Shown: piece by piece, positions 42,566 to 51,412 of the stretch
How the letters are laid out: the number at the start of each line of letters is the position of its first letter
Position numbering within the stretch: position 1 is the stretch's first letter
Assembly (NCBI GenBank): GCA_947624285.1
Contig: CANQJS010000005.1
Coordinates: forward strand, 1 to 64,000
Reading direction: 5' to 3'
Length of the DNA: 64,000 nt
From: an uncultured Clostridia bacterium
Lineage (GTDB): Bacteria; Bacillota; Clostridia; Oscillospirales; Acutalibacteraceae
Program-made: the position numbers and the translations under genes
The notes under the pieces: generated by a model
What the model saw: the letters and a program-made list of their open reading frames with translations, nothing else
What the model was told of the DNA's origin: nothing
Database searches by the model: none

Positions 42566-42976
42566 TTATTTATTCTTATCGAGATAGGATTGCAATATCA
42601 TAACGGCGGAAACCGCGTCCACCTTTTCCTTGCGTTTTTTTCCGTAAACACTGTTTGCCGAAAGAATACCGTGCGCCATAACGGTGGTGAGCCTCTCATC
42701 CTCAAACTCAACGGCGACACCGGACCTTTCGGCAAGCGTTTTGCCGAATTCGGTGCACGCCTGCGCGCGAAAGCCGAGACTGCCGTCCATATTTTTCGGC
42801 AGACCGACAACGATTTTTGAAACGCCCTCGCTCTTTGCGACGGCACAGAGCTTTTCAATCAGCTTGGGCACATATTTTTCATTTATCACGCCATATGGCG
42901 ACGCAAGCGACATACCTATATCCGACAGTGCCACGCCCGTGCGCGCGTCACCGTAATCAACAGCCATAATTTTCAT
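42566..42976 (-). CDS. ruvX: RuvX/YqgF pre-16S rRNA nuclease
   Basis: The 136-residue RNase-H-fold protein has MAVDYGDARTGVALSD at the start, VGLPKNMDGS and the catalytic Asp near DAVSAVMIL. YqgF matures the 16S rRNA 5' end and was also called a Holliday-junction resolvase. ATG 42976 is preceded by TGAGG; an in-frame TTG at 42994 is possible. Confidence 0.93.
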   Translation of the reverse strand: MKIMAVDYGDARTGVALSDIGMSLASPYGVINEKYVPKLIEKLCAVAKSEGVSKIVVGLPKNMDGSLGFRAQACTEFGKTLAERSGVAVEFEDERLTTVMAHGILSANSVYGKKRKEKVDAVSAVMILQSYLDKNK

Positions 42977-42995
42977 AAATGAATACCTCAACAAA

Positions 42996-43026
42996 TAACG
43001 GCATCACAAAACTTATGATGCCGTTA
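42996..43026 (-). terminator. Hairpin between the PBP gene and ruvX
   Basis: TAACGGCATCA (42996-43006) pairs perfectly with TGATGCCGTTA (43016-43026); the minus strand continues TTTGTT. Confidence 0.65.
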
Positions 43027-43037
43027 CAGCTTAAAAT

Positions 43038-45452
43038 TTACTGCGTACCCGTGTTTGTTCCCCCGCTCTGAGTTGCCGAGCCGGAATTTGCTGCAGCTTG
43101 TGCATTGCCGCCCGTGTTTTCTGCGGGCGCGGTGGTTTCCGGCGCTTTTGTTGTGCCTGAATTGCCGGAATAAGCGGGCAGATTATTAACATCGTACCAT
43201 CCGTATCTTCCGCTCGAATACCGCGCCAAAAGCCCGTTGCGCGGATCGTAGGCTTTTCTGACTATGCCGTCATATTCGGGGAACTCGGTCTTGTTCTTGC
43301 CGTTTTTATCGTATATTCTGGTGAAAACCGCATTCCAAAGCGTGCCCGCGGGGTTAGGCGAAAGATTGTAAACGATTTCCTTATTTGTATCAAAGCCGTA
43401 CCAAACGGCGGCAATATATTCAGGCGTGCCGCCTATAAACCAACGGTCAAAGCTGCCGCTGGTAGTACCGGTTTTGCCTATGCACTGAACGCCCTTTATT
43501 TTATAGAAACGACCTGTACCGCTCGTCATAACGGTCTGGAGCAGCTTGTTCATTACCCACGCCGTGCCTTCGGAAAGCGCCTGCTCCTTCGTTTCCTCAG
43601 GCTTGCTTTCAAGTATTACATTGCCGCGGCTGTCCGTAACCTTATAATAACAGTAGGGATAGTAATACTGCCCGCCGTTTCCGAAAGCTGCGTAAGCGGC
43701 AGTCATCTCAAGCGGGATAGTACCCGTTGTAGTACCGCCGAGGCCTACGGGAGACCAGTCTCTGTCCTTCACATCGTCAAGGGTGGAAATGTGAAATTTC
43801 TTTGTAAGGTAATCAAATGAATAATCAACGCCGATTTTGATAAGAGTTCTTATGGCGATAGTATTCTTTGAGTCGGCAAGCCCTTTCTGAATCGGTATTC
43901 TTTCGCTCGAATAGCCTCCGCCCTCATTGGTGGGCCACGGCTTTCCGTCTACCTTGATGCTTGAGGGTGCGTCCAGCTCGATGGTGGACCAGTAGAAATT
44001 GAAATCGTCCTCCTGCAAGCTTTTTTCGAGCGCCGGACCGTATACGCCGATAGGCTTAATTGTAGATCCGGGCGGACGCTCCGCTTCGGTCGCTCTGTTG
44101 AAACCGAGAGCCGTCTTTTTCTTACCCGTTCCGCCGATAAGACCGAGCACTCTGCCCTTATAGTCCATTACGACCATTGCGCCCTGAACTTTCTTATTCG
44201 GCATCTTTCTGTAATTTTCATAAACATCTTCAAGGGACGCCTGAACATTCTGATCCATAGCGGAATATATTTTCAGACCGCCGCCGTAAATCATATTACG
44301 CGCGCGCCTATATGTGTAGCCTTGCTTTTGAAGATCGCTGATAACGGTTTTTATAACATAGTCGATATACCACGAATCAATAACATTCGTATTTGCCGCT
44401 TCATCGCTGCCCGTCACCTGACTGCCCTTGTAATCCGGGCTGTTGGTGAACACCATTTTGTAGGCTACCGCCTCATCGTACTGCTCCTGAGTGATCAGCT
44501 TTTGCTCCAACATATTTGAAAGGACTACAAGCTGCCTTTCCCTGTTTTTATCGGGATTGATAAGTGGATTGTATTTTGACGGCGACTGAGTGATCGACGC
44601 GAGACAAGCGCATTCCGCCAAATTCAGCTTATCAACATCCTTGCCGAAATATTTTTCGGCGGCTGTTCTGACTCCGTAGCATCCGCTTGAAAGGAAAATC
44701 GTGTTGAGATACGCCTCAAGAATATCGTCTTTATTATTATGCTTTTCAAGATTAAGCGCCGAAAGTATCTCGTTGAATTTTCTTGAAAATGTTACCTGCT
44801 TTTCATCCGTAAGGTTTTTTATAAGCTGCTGTGTGATCGTGGAGCCGCCCTGACCGAGGTTTGAAGGCTTGACGATAACGCCGATCGTTCTTATCCAGTC
44901 CACCCCGTGGTGCTCCTTAAATCTTTGGTCCTCTATCGCGATTATCGCATTCGGAAGAAACTCTCCCATATCCTCAAGATTTATCCAAATTCTGTTTTCC
45001 TCACCGTGAAGGCGGGTCAACTCTTTCAGAGAGCCGTCCTCATTATAGGCATAGATATAAGAGGTCTGATTCAATGCGTATTTACGCTCGGTAAGGTCAA
45101 ACACCGCTTCACCGTTGATAACGCTGAAGGCATAGATAAGCATAACGGAAGCACAAACGACAGCCACCACGGCGCACACCATTGCAAAGCCCGCAAGAAC
45201 TCTGAACACCTTAAAGCCTGCCGAGCTTCCGTTGTGTTCTTTCCTTTTGCGCGCTTTTTTGTTCTTTTTTTCGATTACTCTGCCACGCTCAGCGGATTTG
45301 ATATCCCTTGATTTGGAAGCAGGACCGTCGATATTATAAGCGGCGGGCACTGTTTCCTCCTGAGCGCTGAGACTGTTTTTATCCTCATTATAAACCTTGG
45401 CGGAATTATTCATAAAGGATTCCAACAGATCGTCATAATCTTTAGAAGTCAT
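43038..45452 (-). CDS. Class A penicillin-binding protein (PBP1A)
   Basis: The 804-residue protein has a cytoplasmic basic tail, a transmembrane helix near 85-115, a glycosyltransferase domain with EDQRFKEHHGVDW and GQGGSTITQQLIKNL, and a transpeptidase with SXXK in PGSTIKPIG, SKN and KTGTTSG. The C-terminus is a long Thr/Ala/Gly/Asn-rich tail after residue 765. It polymerises and cross-links peptidoglycan. GGGAGGT precedes ATG 45452; its -10 TATAAT is near 45495. Confidence 0.95.
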   Translation of the reverse strand: MTSKDYDDLLESFMNNSAKVYNEDKNSLSAQEETVPAAYNIDGPASKSRDIKSAERGRVIEKKNKKARKRKEHNGSSAGFKVFRVLAGFAMVCAVVAVVCASVMLIYAFSVINGEAVFDLTERKYALNQTSYIYAYNEDGSLKELTRLHGEENRIWINLEDMGEFLPNAIIAIEDQRFKEHHGVDWIRTIGVIVKPSNLGQGGSTITQQLIKNLTDEKQVTFSRKFNEILSALNLEKHNNKDDILEAYLNTIFLSSGCYGVRTAAEKYFGKDVDKLNLAECACLASITQSPSKYNPLINPDKNRERQLVVLSNMLEQKLITQEQYDEAVAYKMVFTNSPDYKGSQVTGSDEAANTNVIDSWYIDYVIKTVISDLQKQGYTYRRARNMIYGGGLKIYSAMDQNVQASLEDVYENYRKMPNKKVQGAMVVMDYKGRVLGLIGGTGKKKTALGFNRATEAERPPGSTIKPIGVYGPALEKSLQEDDFNFYWSTIELDAPSSIKVDGKPWPTNEGGGYSSERIPIQKGLADSKNTIAIRTLIKIGVDYSFDYLTKKFHISTLDDVKDRDWSPVGLGGTTTGTIPLEMTAAYAAFGNGGQYYYPYCYYKVTDSRGNVILESKPEETKEQALSEGTAWVMNKLLQTVMTSGTGRFYKIKGVQCIGKTGTTSGSFDRWFIGGTPEYIAAVWYGFDTNKEIVYNLSPNPAGTLWNAVFTRIYDKNGKNKTEFPEYDGIVRKAYDPRNGLLARYSSGRYGWYDVNNLPAYSGNSGTTKAPETTAPAENTGGNAQAAANSGSATQSGGTNTGTQ

Positions 45453-45545
45453 ATTTCAACCTCCCCGAACAAGCCTGAGCTGATATAGCTATTATATAAT
45501 AAAAAAATACGCATTTAAAGTATTTTATGTAAAATTAACATAATC

Positions 45546-46415
45546 TTAACGAATAATATTATCGGCGCGTTTTTTATTCATAACATTTATCTTTTTCGTA
45601 ACGATAACGCCGTCGTATGTCTTTTTCGCTCTGATAAACGCCCAAAATTTCTTTTTGCAATTTTTGCATTCGCAAACGGTGCGAAACGATTTATTCACAC
45701 ACTCGAAATTTTTAAGCACTCTGAGGTCCGAATTACAGTATGGGCAATTGAGCTTTTGAGTATTCACATCGAAATCCTCGGACACGCTTTTCGTGATATA
45801 ATACGGCTTGAATATCAGCCGTTCAAAGAAATTACTGTCGCACTCCGTGACAAAGGAAGAAAATTTCTTTTTGTCAAACACCTTGCGAAAGCACTCCGCC
45901 GCCAAATAACAATCCTCCAGCGCTCGGTGCAGATTATCGGTATTGACCGATATATCCATAAGCTCCGCGCACCTTGAAAGCCCCACCTGATTGCCGTCCG
46001 TGCTTTCAAGAAAGGTTTGGCAGTATTTCTGAACATCGGCGTATTTTTTGATAAAACTCACATAGCTTGTGCCCAACAGCTTTTTGAAATTATCAATAAG
46101 CACATACAAATCGCTGTTTGACCAGCTCATAAAAACGCTGTTTTCTCTGCCGCTCCACCGCGCAAAATCCGCCATGGCGTCCTCAAATGGCATGCCGTTT
46201 TTTCTTATCTCCTCAACAGAGATATGGGTAAGATTTTTAAACCGTGAGGAAAGCTTTGAATAATGCTTTGTTTTGATAAGCTGCTTAAAGGTATCGATAA
46301 TATTCAGTTTTTCATCAAGCTTAACAGCGCCTATTTCGACTATTTCATTTATTCCTTTGCGGAATTTGTAATCATAGGCGTTGTTCCATTCCAAATCAAA
46401 AATTACATAAAACAT
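45546..46415 (-). CDS. DnaQ-type 3'-5' exonuclease with C-terminal zinc-ribbon-like tail
   Basis: The 289-residue protein opens FDLEWNNAYDY and contains DNLHRALEDCYLAAE, fitting DEDD exonucleases. After about 220 residues comes CPYCNSDLRVL...CECKNCKKKFW, which looks like a zinc ribbon. ATG 46415 follows GGAG by 5 nt; the longer frame to 46451 overlaps the secG terminator. It could act on RNA or DNA. Confidence 0.8.
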   Translation of the reverse strand: MFYVIFDLEWNNAYDYKFRKGINEIVEIGAVKLDEKLNIIDTFKQLIKTKHYSKLSSRFKNLTHISVEEIRKNGMPFEDAMADFARWSGRENSVFMSWSNSDLYVLIDNFKKLLGTSYVSFIKKYADVQKYCQTFLESTDGNQVGLSRCAELMDISVNTDNLHRALEDCYLAAECFRKVFDKKKFSSFVTECDSNFFERLIFKPYYITKSVSEDFDVNTQKLNCPYCNSDLRVLKNFECVNKSFRTVCECKNCKKKFWAFIRAKKTYDGVIVTKKINVMNKKRADNIIR

Positions 46416-46439
46416 TTTTACTCCGCGGTCTGCAAAAAA

Positions 46440-46464
46440 ATAACCTTGCATAACGCAAGGTTAT
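46440..46464 (-). terminator. secG terminator
   Basis: ATAACCTTGC/GCAAGGTTAT, 10 perfect pairs, then seven T on the minus strand. Confidence 0.9.
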
Positions 46465-46474
46465 CGGCAAATCC

Positions 46475-46726
46475 TCAGCCAATGAAAAGAAAGACCAAAA
46501 ACGCGGCAAGAACAACAACAAAGAACCCGCCGATAAGCCACTTTGTCATTTTTTCGAGCTTTGCCTCGATTGTGCGCGCTTTAGCCTTACCGAGGAAGGT
46601 TTCGGCGCCTCCGGCAATAGCACCCGAAAGATTTTGCGACCTTCCCTCCTGCATAAGAACAACTATCGTTATAATTATTGATGCTACGATGAGCACACCA
46701 CCGAAAACATAATGATACCACAGCAT
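46475..46726 (-). CDS. secG: Preprotein translocase subunit SecG
   Basis: The 83-residue, two-helix protein has IVVLMQEGRSQNLSGAIAGGAETFLG, the SecG signature between the helices. It assists SecYE in protein export. GGAGGA precedes ATG 46726. The gene ends at a strong terminator. Confidence 0.95.
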   Translation of the reverse strand: MLWYHYVFGGVLIVASIIITIVVLMQEGRSQNLSGAIAGGAETFLGKAKARTIEAKLEKMTKWLIGGFFVVVLAAFLVFLFIG

Positions 46727-46808
46727 CGTGATCTTCCTCCATAGATAAATTGATACTAATGGATTATATCACAAAGAAAATCAGAATGCAAGATTTTTTT
46801 TCTAATAA

Positions 46809-46837
46809 TTGACTCGAATTATTTTTAAGGCTTAATA
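46809..46837 (+). promoter_or_regulatory. Candidate promoter of a small plus-strand unit
   Basis: TTGACT (46809-46814), 17 nt and TTAATA (46832-46837). It faces the SD and micro-ORF at 46852-46932; the surrounding genes are both on the minus strand. Confidence 0.45.
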
Positions 46838-46866
46838 ATATAATATTAGCAGGAGGTAAGATTATA

Positions 46867-46932
46867 TTGACGCTAATCAAAAACCTAAGCGAAAGGCTTT
46901 TTATCCGACTAATTTTGTTTGCCGCGCTTTAA
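46867..46932 (+). CDS. Candidate 21-residue leader peptide or micro-protein
   Basis: A TTG start at 46867 follows a very strong SD (AGGAGGTAAG, 46851-46860) by about 9 nt and encodes a hydrophobic/basic 21-residue peptide (MTLIKNLSERLFIRLILFAAL). It is flanked by a promoter-like sequence and a hairpin terminator. The SD (46852-46861) is complementary over 10 bases to 46950-46959, so the RNA could hide its own ribosome site. The region may instead be a non-coding RNA. Too short for codon statistics. Confidence 0.35.
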   Translation: MTLIKNLSERLFIRLILFAAL

Positions 46933-46960
46933 GATTTCCGCGTTATTCTTCTTACCTCCG

Positions 46961-46993
46961 GAGCCGCCCCGAAAGGGCGGCTCTCTCATTTTT
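46961..46993 (+). terminator. Hairpin ending the small plus-strand unit
   Basis: GAGCCGCCC (46961-46969), loop CGAAA, GGGCGGCTC (46975-46983), then CTCA and five T at 46989-46993. The T-run lies on the plus strand only, so it serves the small unit rather than the topoisomerase genes. Confidence 0.65.
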
Positions 46994-47010
46994 CCGTATT
47001 TTAAATGATT

Positions 47011-49251
47011 TTAAAATGTGAGCTGTTCGCCTATATCGCCCGCGCTGAGCAACGCGCCTGCGGCAGGAAGATTTTTTGCCCTGAAACGCCACGGCTTTTC
47101 AAATTCACCTTCGCTGTAAATGTGGGCGGAAACGACCCTGTCGTTCTTTTTCTTCAGCTGCATTACTTTAACGCCCTGCGTGTTTTTGGTGGTTTTCAAT
47201 GAAATAAGCGCCGTGTTTACAAGAAGCTGCCTGCCGTTTGAGCAGCAAAGCACTATCTCCGTATCCTCAGGCAGATAAAACGCCGCGGCAAGAGGAGATT
47301 TATCGCAATACGCGTTTATCAGCTTTTTCCTGTTGGTCTTTGTCTGATAAGCGCCTACATCGACCTTCGCGAGCTTTCCGTCCTCAAAAATAAATATCAT
47401 ATAGCCCTTATATTCTTTAAGAACGGCGATATAATTACAAGCCTCGCCTTCCTCCATTGCAAGCTTAGCGGGAATATAATCGCCCAACACGGAGGCTTTC
47501 GTATCCTGAAAATCGTCTATTTTTGCTTTATACACCTGATGCTTTGTTGTGAAGGCAAGCATTTCGTCTCTGTTGGAGCATTCAACGGTTTCAACGATCC
47601 TGTCGCCCTCTTTTATCTTCTGTTCGCCGCTGAGACGGAGATTTGCGGTGCGTATTTTTTTGAAATATCCCTCCTGCGTTATGAATACGGTAACGGGATA
47701 ATCGGGCACTTCGGGCGTGTCGTCCTCCTGCTCCTCCGAGATCTCATATAGTATCTCGCTTTTTCTGCCCGTGTCATATTTTTCGATAACATTTTCAAGC
47801 TCGGAAATAATTATTTTCTTGAGCCTTGTATTGCTTGAAAGCGTTTTTTCAAGATCCTCTATCTCGTTTTCAAGAGTTTCAATATCCTTGATTCGTTTTA
47901 AAATATACTCTCTGTTTAAATGGCGCAGCTTGATCTCCGCTACATACTCCGCCTGCGTCTCGTCGATACCGAAACCTATCATAAGATTCGGCACAACATC
48001 CGCCTCGCTCTCCGTTTGGCGGATTATCTTTATCGCCTTGTCTATATCAAGCAGTATTTTTGAAAGTCCTTTAAGAAGATGAAGCTGTTTTCTCTTTTTG
48101 TCAAGAGTAAATTTAATTCGTCTCGTCACGCAGCCGAGGCGGAATTTCGTCCATTCATTTAGTATTTCACGCACTCCGCGCACCTTCGGCGTTCCGTCAA
48201 TAAGCACATTGAAATTGCACGGAAACGCCTCCTCAAGCGGAGTTATTTTGTAAAGGCGTGTCATAAACTTATCGGGGTCTGTGCCGCGTTTAAGGTCTAT
48301 TGTTATTTTTAGACCCTTGAGGTCTGTTTCGTCGCGTATATCTGAAATTTCCTTTATTTTATTCGCCTTGACGAGCTCGATGACCTTGTCTATCACCGCC
48401 TCGGAGGTAGTTGTCGGCGGGATTTGAGTTATATCTATGCAATTGTAGGATTTATCGTAGGAATATCTCGCCCTGACGCGTACTGAGCCGCGCCCCGTCT
48501 CATATATTTTTTCAAGCTCGTCCTTATCGTAAATAACAAAGCCGCCGCCCACGAAATCGGGAGCAATAAGCGTGTCCGAAATAACATGCTCGGGATTTTT
48601 TATCAGAGCAATTGTTGTTTCGCAAATCTCCTTTAGGTTGAAAGAGGCTATGGAAGAAGCCATACTTACGGCGATACCCGTGGTGACATTGCATAAAATC
48701 GACGGGAATGTAACAGGCAATAATCTCGGCTCTTTCATCGTATTGTCGTAGTTATCGACAAATTCGACCGTGTCTTTGTCTATATCATCAAACAGTTCTT
48801 TGCATATCGGCGCCAGCTTCGCCTCGGTGTAACGGGATGCGGCGTACATCATATTTTTTGAATACGCCTTGCCGAAATTTCCCTTTGATTCCACAAACGG
48901 ATAAAGAAGCGTTTCGTTGCCCCTTGAAAGACGCACCATAGTTTCGTAAATCGAAGCGTCGCCGTGGGGATTGAGCTGCATCGTTCTGCCGACGATATTT
49001 GCGCTTTTTATTGTGCCGCCCCTTAGCAAGCCCATATTATACATAGTGTATAAAAGTTTTCTGTGAGAGGGCTTCAATCCGTCTATATCGGGGATTGCGC
49101 GCGAAAGGATAACGCTCATAGCATAGGGCATAAAGTTTTTTGTGATGGTTTCGGTTATCACTTCGTTTTTGACTGTGCCCGCGTCCTCAATATGAACATT
49201 ACTGCTGAGAGGCTGTTCGCTTTCGACATTGTTCTTTTTTCTCTTTGCCAT
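47011..49251 (-). CDS. parC: DNA topoisomerase IV subunit A
   Basis: The 746-residue type IIA topoisomerase A subunit has the breakage-rejoining domain with AIPDIDGLKPSHRKLLYTMY and the catalytic Tyr in AASRYTEAKL. The C-terminal part is short and divergent compared with GyrA, in favour of ParC, though clostridial naming varies. GAGGAGG precedes ATG 49251. It follows the B subunit by 13 nt. Confidence 0.88.
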   Translation of the reverse strand: MAKRKKNNVESEQPLSSNVHIEDAGTVKNEVITETITKNFMPYAMSVILSRAIPDIDGLKPSHRKLLYTMYNMGLLRGGTIKSANIVGRTMQLNPHGDASIYETMVRLSRGNETLLYPFVESKGNFGKAYSKNMMYAASRYTEAKLAPICKELFDDIDKDTVEFVDNYDNTMKEPRLLPVTFPSILCNVTTGIAVSMASSIASFNLKEICETTIALIKNPEHVISDTLIAPDFVGGGFVIYDKDELEKIYETGRGSVRVRARYSYDKSYNCIDITQIPPTTTSEAVIDKVIELVKANKIKEISDIRDETDLKGLKITIDLKRGTDPDKFMTRLYKITPLEEAFPCNFNVLIDGTPKVRGVREILNEWTKFRLGCVTRRIKFTLDKKRKQLHLLKGLSKILLDIDKAIKIIRQTESEADVVPNLMIGFGIDETQAEYVAEIKLRHLNREYILKRIKDIETLENEIEDLEKTLSSNTRLKKIIISELENVIEKYDTGRKSEILYEISEEQEDDTPEVPDYPVTVFITQEGYFKKIRTANLRLSGEQKIKEGDRIVETVECSNRDEMLAFTTKHQVYKAKIDDFQDTKASVLGDYIPAKLAMEEGEACNYIAVLKEYKGYMIFIFEDGKLAKVDVGAYQTKTNRKKLINAYCDKSPLAAAFYLPEDTEIVLCCSNGRQLLVNTALISLKTTKNTQGVKVMQLKKKNDRVVSAHIYSEGEFEKPWRFRAKNLPAAGALLSAGDIGEQLTF

Positions 49252-49264
49252 TTCGTCCTCCTCC

Positions 49265-51241
49265 TCAGCTTACATCCGCGGCGTCTATATAAAGATGCCC
49301 GAAATCGGTGATATACTGCTTTCTGCCCTCAAGGTCATCACCAACAAGCAAATCAAATATCTGCGATGTTTTTTCGGCGTCGTCGAGGGTCACTCTGATA
49401 AGGCGGCGCGTTGCCGGATTCATAGTGGTGAGCGCCATCATTTCCGCCTCGTTTTCGCCGAGCCCCTTTGAGCGCTGAACGGTGTATTTCTGCTCGCCGA
49501 GCTCTGCCTTTATTCTGTCCATCTCAATTTCGTTATAGGCAAAATAGGTCTGTTCCTTGCAAGTGACCTCATAAAGAGGCGATTCGTCAATATACACCTT
49601 TCCCTCTTCGATGAGCTTTGGCATAAGGCGGTAGATCATTGTGAGCACCATTGTTCTGATATGAAATCCATCCACATCGGCATCGGTGCAGATAAGTATT
49701 TTATTCCAGCGAAGGCTGTCCATATCAAAATCGGAAATGCCCTTTGCCGCCTTGGAGCGCACCTCCACGCCGCAACCGAGTACCTTTATAAGATCCGTAA
49801 TAATTTCGCTTTTAAAAATTTTATCGTATTCGCATTTAAGGCAATTGAGTATCTTGCCCCTTATTGGCATAATCGCCTGAAAATTCGCGTCTCTCGCCTG
49901 CTTACACGCGCCGAGCGCGGAATCACCCTCAACTATGAATATCTCCCTTTCGCTCACATCCTTCGAGCGGCAGTCAACGAATTTCTGAATGCGATTCGTC
50001 ATATCCATTTTGGCTTGCAGGGTGTTTTTGAGGGTTTTTCTTGTGCTCTCAGCCTTAATTCGGCTGCGCATATTTATTATGACCTGATCGGCTATCTTTT
50101 CAGCCTCTAATTTGTTTTCTATGAAATAGACTTCAAGCTGCCTGCGGAAAAAATCCGTCATAGCATCCTGTATAAATTTATTTGTTATCGCCTTTTTCGT
50201 CTGATTTTCATATGAGGTCTGTGTGGAAAACGAGGAAACAACAAAAATTAAAATATCCTCAATATCCTGCACATTTATCTGCCCATCGGTTTTGCTGTAT
50301 TTATTATTCGCCTTGAGATAGGCGTTTATTTGATTGACAAAAGCGCTTCTGAACGCCTTTTCGGGCGCTCCGCCGTGCTCCAAAAAGCTGGAGTTATGGT
50401 AATATTCTTTCAACTGCGTTTTTTGGGAAAAGCAAAGCACTGCCTTGATTTTCAGCTTATAATCGCTCAGATCCTCCCTGTCTCTTCCCGTTCTGTCGCA
50501 CTCCCAATACTGCGGCGTGGTAAACGCGGTATCTCCGGCGAGCTCCTTTACATAGTCCCTGATACCGTCCTTATAACAGTATTCGGTAGTCTCAAACCTT
50601 GAGCCAACCTGATTTTTGAAAACAAATGTAACGCCGTCGTTAACGATAGCCTGCCTTTTGATGGTGTGATGATAATATTCTGCCGGAATGTTTATATCCG
50701 TAAAGACCTCAAGATCGGGCTTCCACCTTATGCGGGAGCCGGTGTCTCTTTTATTGTAAGGCTCCTTGATGAGGCCGCCGATGTTTTCGCCTTTTTCAAA
50801 ATGCAGCTTATAGCAATATCCGTTTGAATGTATCTCTGCGTCCATATATTCCGAAGCATACTGAGTGGCGCACAGACCAAGACCGTTGAGACCGAGGGAA
50901 AATTCATAGCTGCCCTCGCCGTTATCATATTTTCCGCCGGCGTACATTTCGCAAAACAGCAGCTTCCAGTTATACTCGTTTTCAGCCTTGTTAAAATCGA
51001 CGGGAATGCCCGCGCCGAAATCCTGAACTTCGACCGAGCCGTCCTCAAAACGAGTTACGATTATCTTATTACCTCTGCCCTCTCTTGCTTCGTCAATGGA
51101 GTTAGAGATTATCTCAAATACGGAATGCTCACAGCCCTCGATACCGTCCGAGCCGAAAATAACGGCGGGTCTTTTTCTGACCCTGTCGGCGCCCTTCAGG
51201 CTTGTGATACTGTCGTTTCCGTAATCTTTTTTTCTCGCCAT
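49265..51241 (-). CDS. parE: DNA topoisomerase IV subunit B
   Basis: The 658-residue ATPase subunit has the GHKL ATP site (ISNSIDEAREG, LGLNGLGLCATQYAS), and the Toprim domain with VEGDSALGACKQARD and ICTDADVDGFHIRTM. It forms the tetramer with the downstream A subunit and decatenates chromosomes. AGGTT precedes ATG 51241; promoter at 51275-51302. Confidence 0.9.
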   Translation of the reverse strand: MARKKDYGNDSITSLKGADRVRKRPAVIFGSDGIEGCEHSVFEIISNSIDEAREGRGNKIIVTRFEDGSVEVQDFGAGIPVDFNKAENEYNWKLLFCEMYAGGKYDNGEGSYEFSLGLNGLGLCATQYASEYMDAEIHSNGYCYKLHFEKGENIGGLIKEPYNKRDTGSRIRWKPDLEVFTDINIPAEYYHHTIKRQAIVNDGVTFVFKNQVGSRFETTEYCYKDGIRDYVKELAGDTAFTTPQYWECDRTGRDREDLSDYKLKIKAVLCFSQKTQLKEYYHNSSFLEHGGAPEKAFRSAFVNQINAYLKANNKYSKTDGQINVQDIEDILIFVVSSFSTQTSYENQTKKAITNKFIQDAMTDFFRRQLEVYFIENKLEAEKIADQVIINMRSRIKAESTRKTLKNTLQAKMDMTNRIQKFVDCRSKDVSEREIFIVEGDSALGACKQARDANFQAIMPIRGKILNCLKCEYDKIFKSEIITDLIKVLGCGVEVRSKAAKGISDFDMDSLRWNKILICTDADVDGFHIRTMVLTMIYRLMPKLIEEGKVYIDESPLYEVTCKEQTYFAYNEIEMDRIKAELGEQKYTVQRSKGLGENEAEMMALTTMNPATRRLIRVTLDDAEKTSQIFDLLVGDDLEGRKQYITDFGHLYIDAADVS

Positions 51242-51274
51242 TTTAACCTCCGAAAACAGTTAATACAAAATAAT

Positions 51275-51302
51275 ATTATACTATATATTGTATTTTTGTC
51301 AA
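51275..51302 (-). promoter_or_regulatory. Topoisomerase IV operon promoter
   Basis: On the minus strand TTGACA (51302-51297), 16-nt spacer, TATAAT (51280-51275), 34 nt from the start codon of the B subunit. Confidence 0.7.
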
Positions 51303-51306
51303 GATT

Positions 51307-51324
51307 TTGTAATAATTATTACAA
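51307..51324. promoter_or_regulatory. 18-bp perfect palindrome upstream of the topoisomerase promoter
   Basis: TTGTAATAATTATTACAA ends 5 nt before the -35 box (minus-strand sense). It has the symmetry of a dimeric regulator site. I cannot name the binder; similarity to Fur/PerR-type AT-rich palindromes is only superficial. Confidence 0.55.
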
Positions 51325-51362
51325 TATACGACAAATGCTCCGTTTTAAATTTACAATAGAAG

Positions 51363-51399
51363 AAAAATCCACCCGAAGCTATGCTTCAGGTGGATTTTT
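51363..51399. terminator. Terminator of the 51413 gene
   Basis: AAAAATCCACCCGAAGC pairs with GCTTCAGGTGGATTTTT around TAT, with one mismatch; T-rich on both strands. Confidence 0.9.
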
Positions 51400-51412
51400 T
51401 AACAGACTGCTG

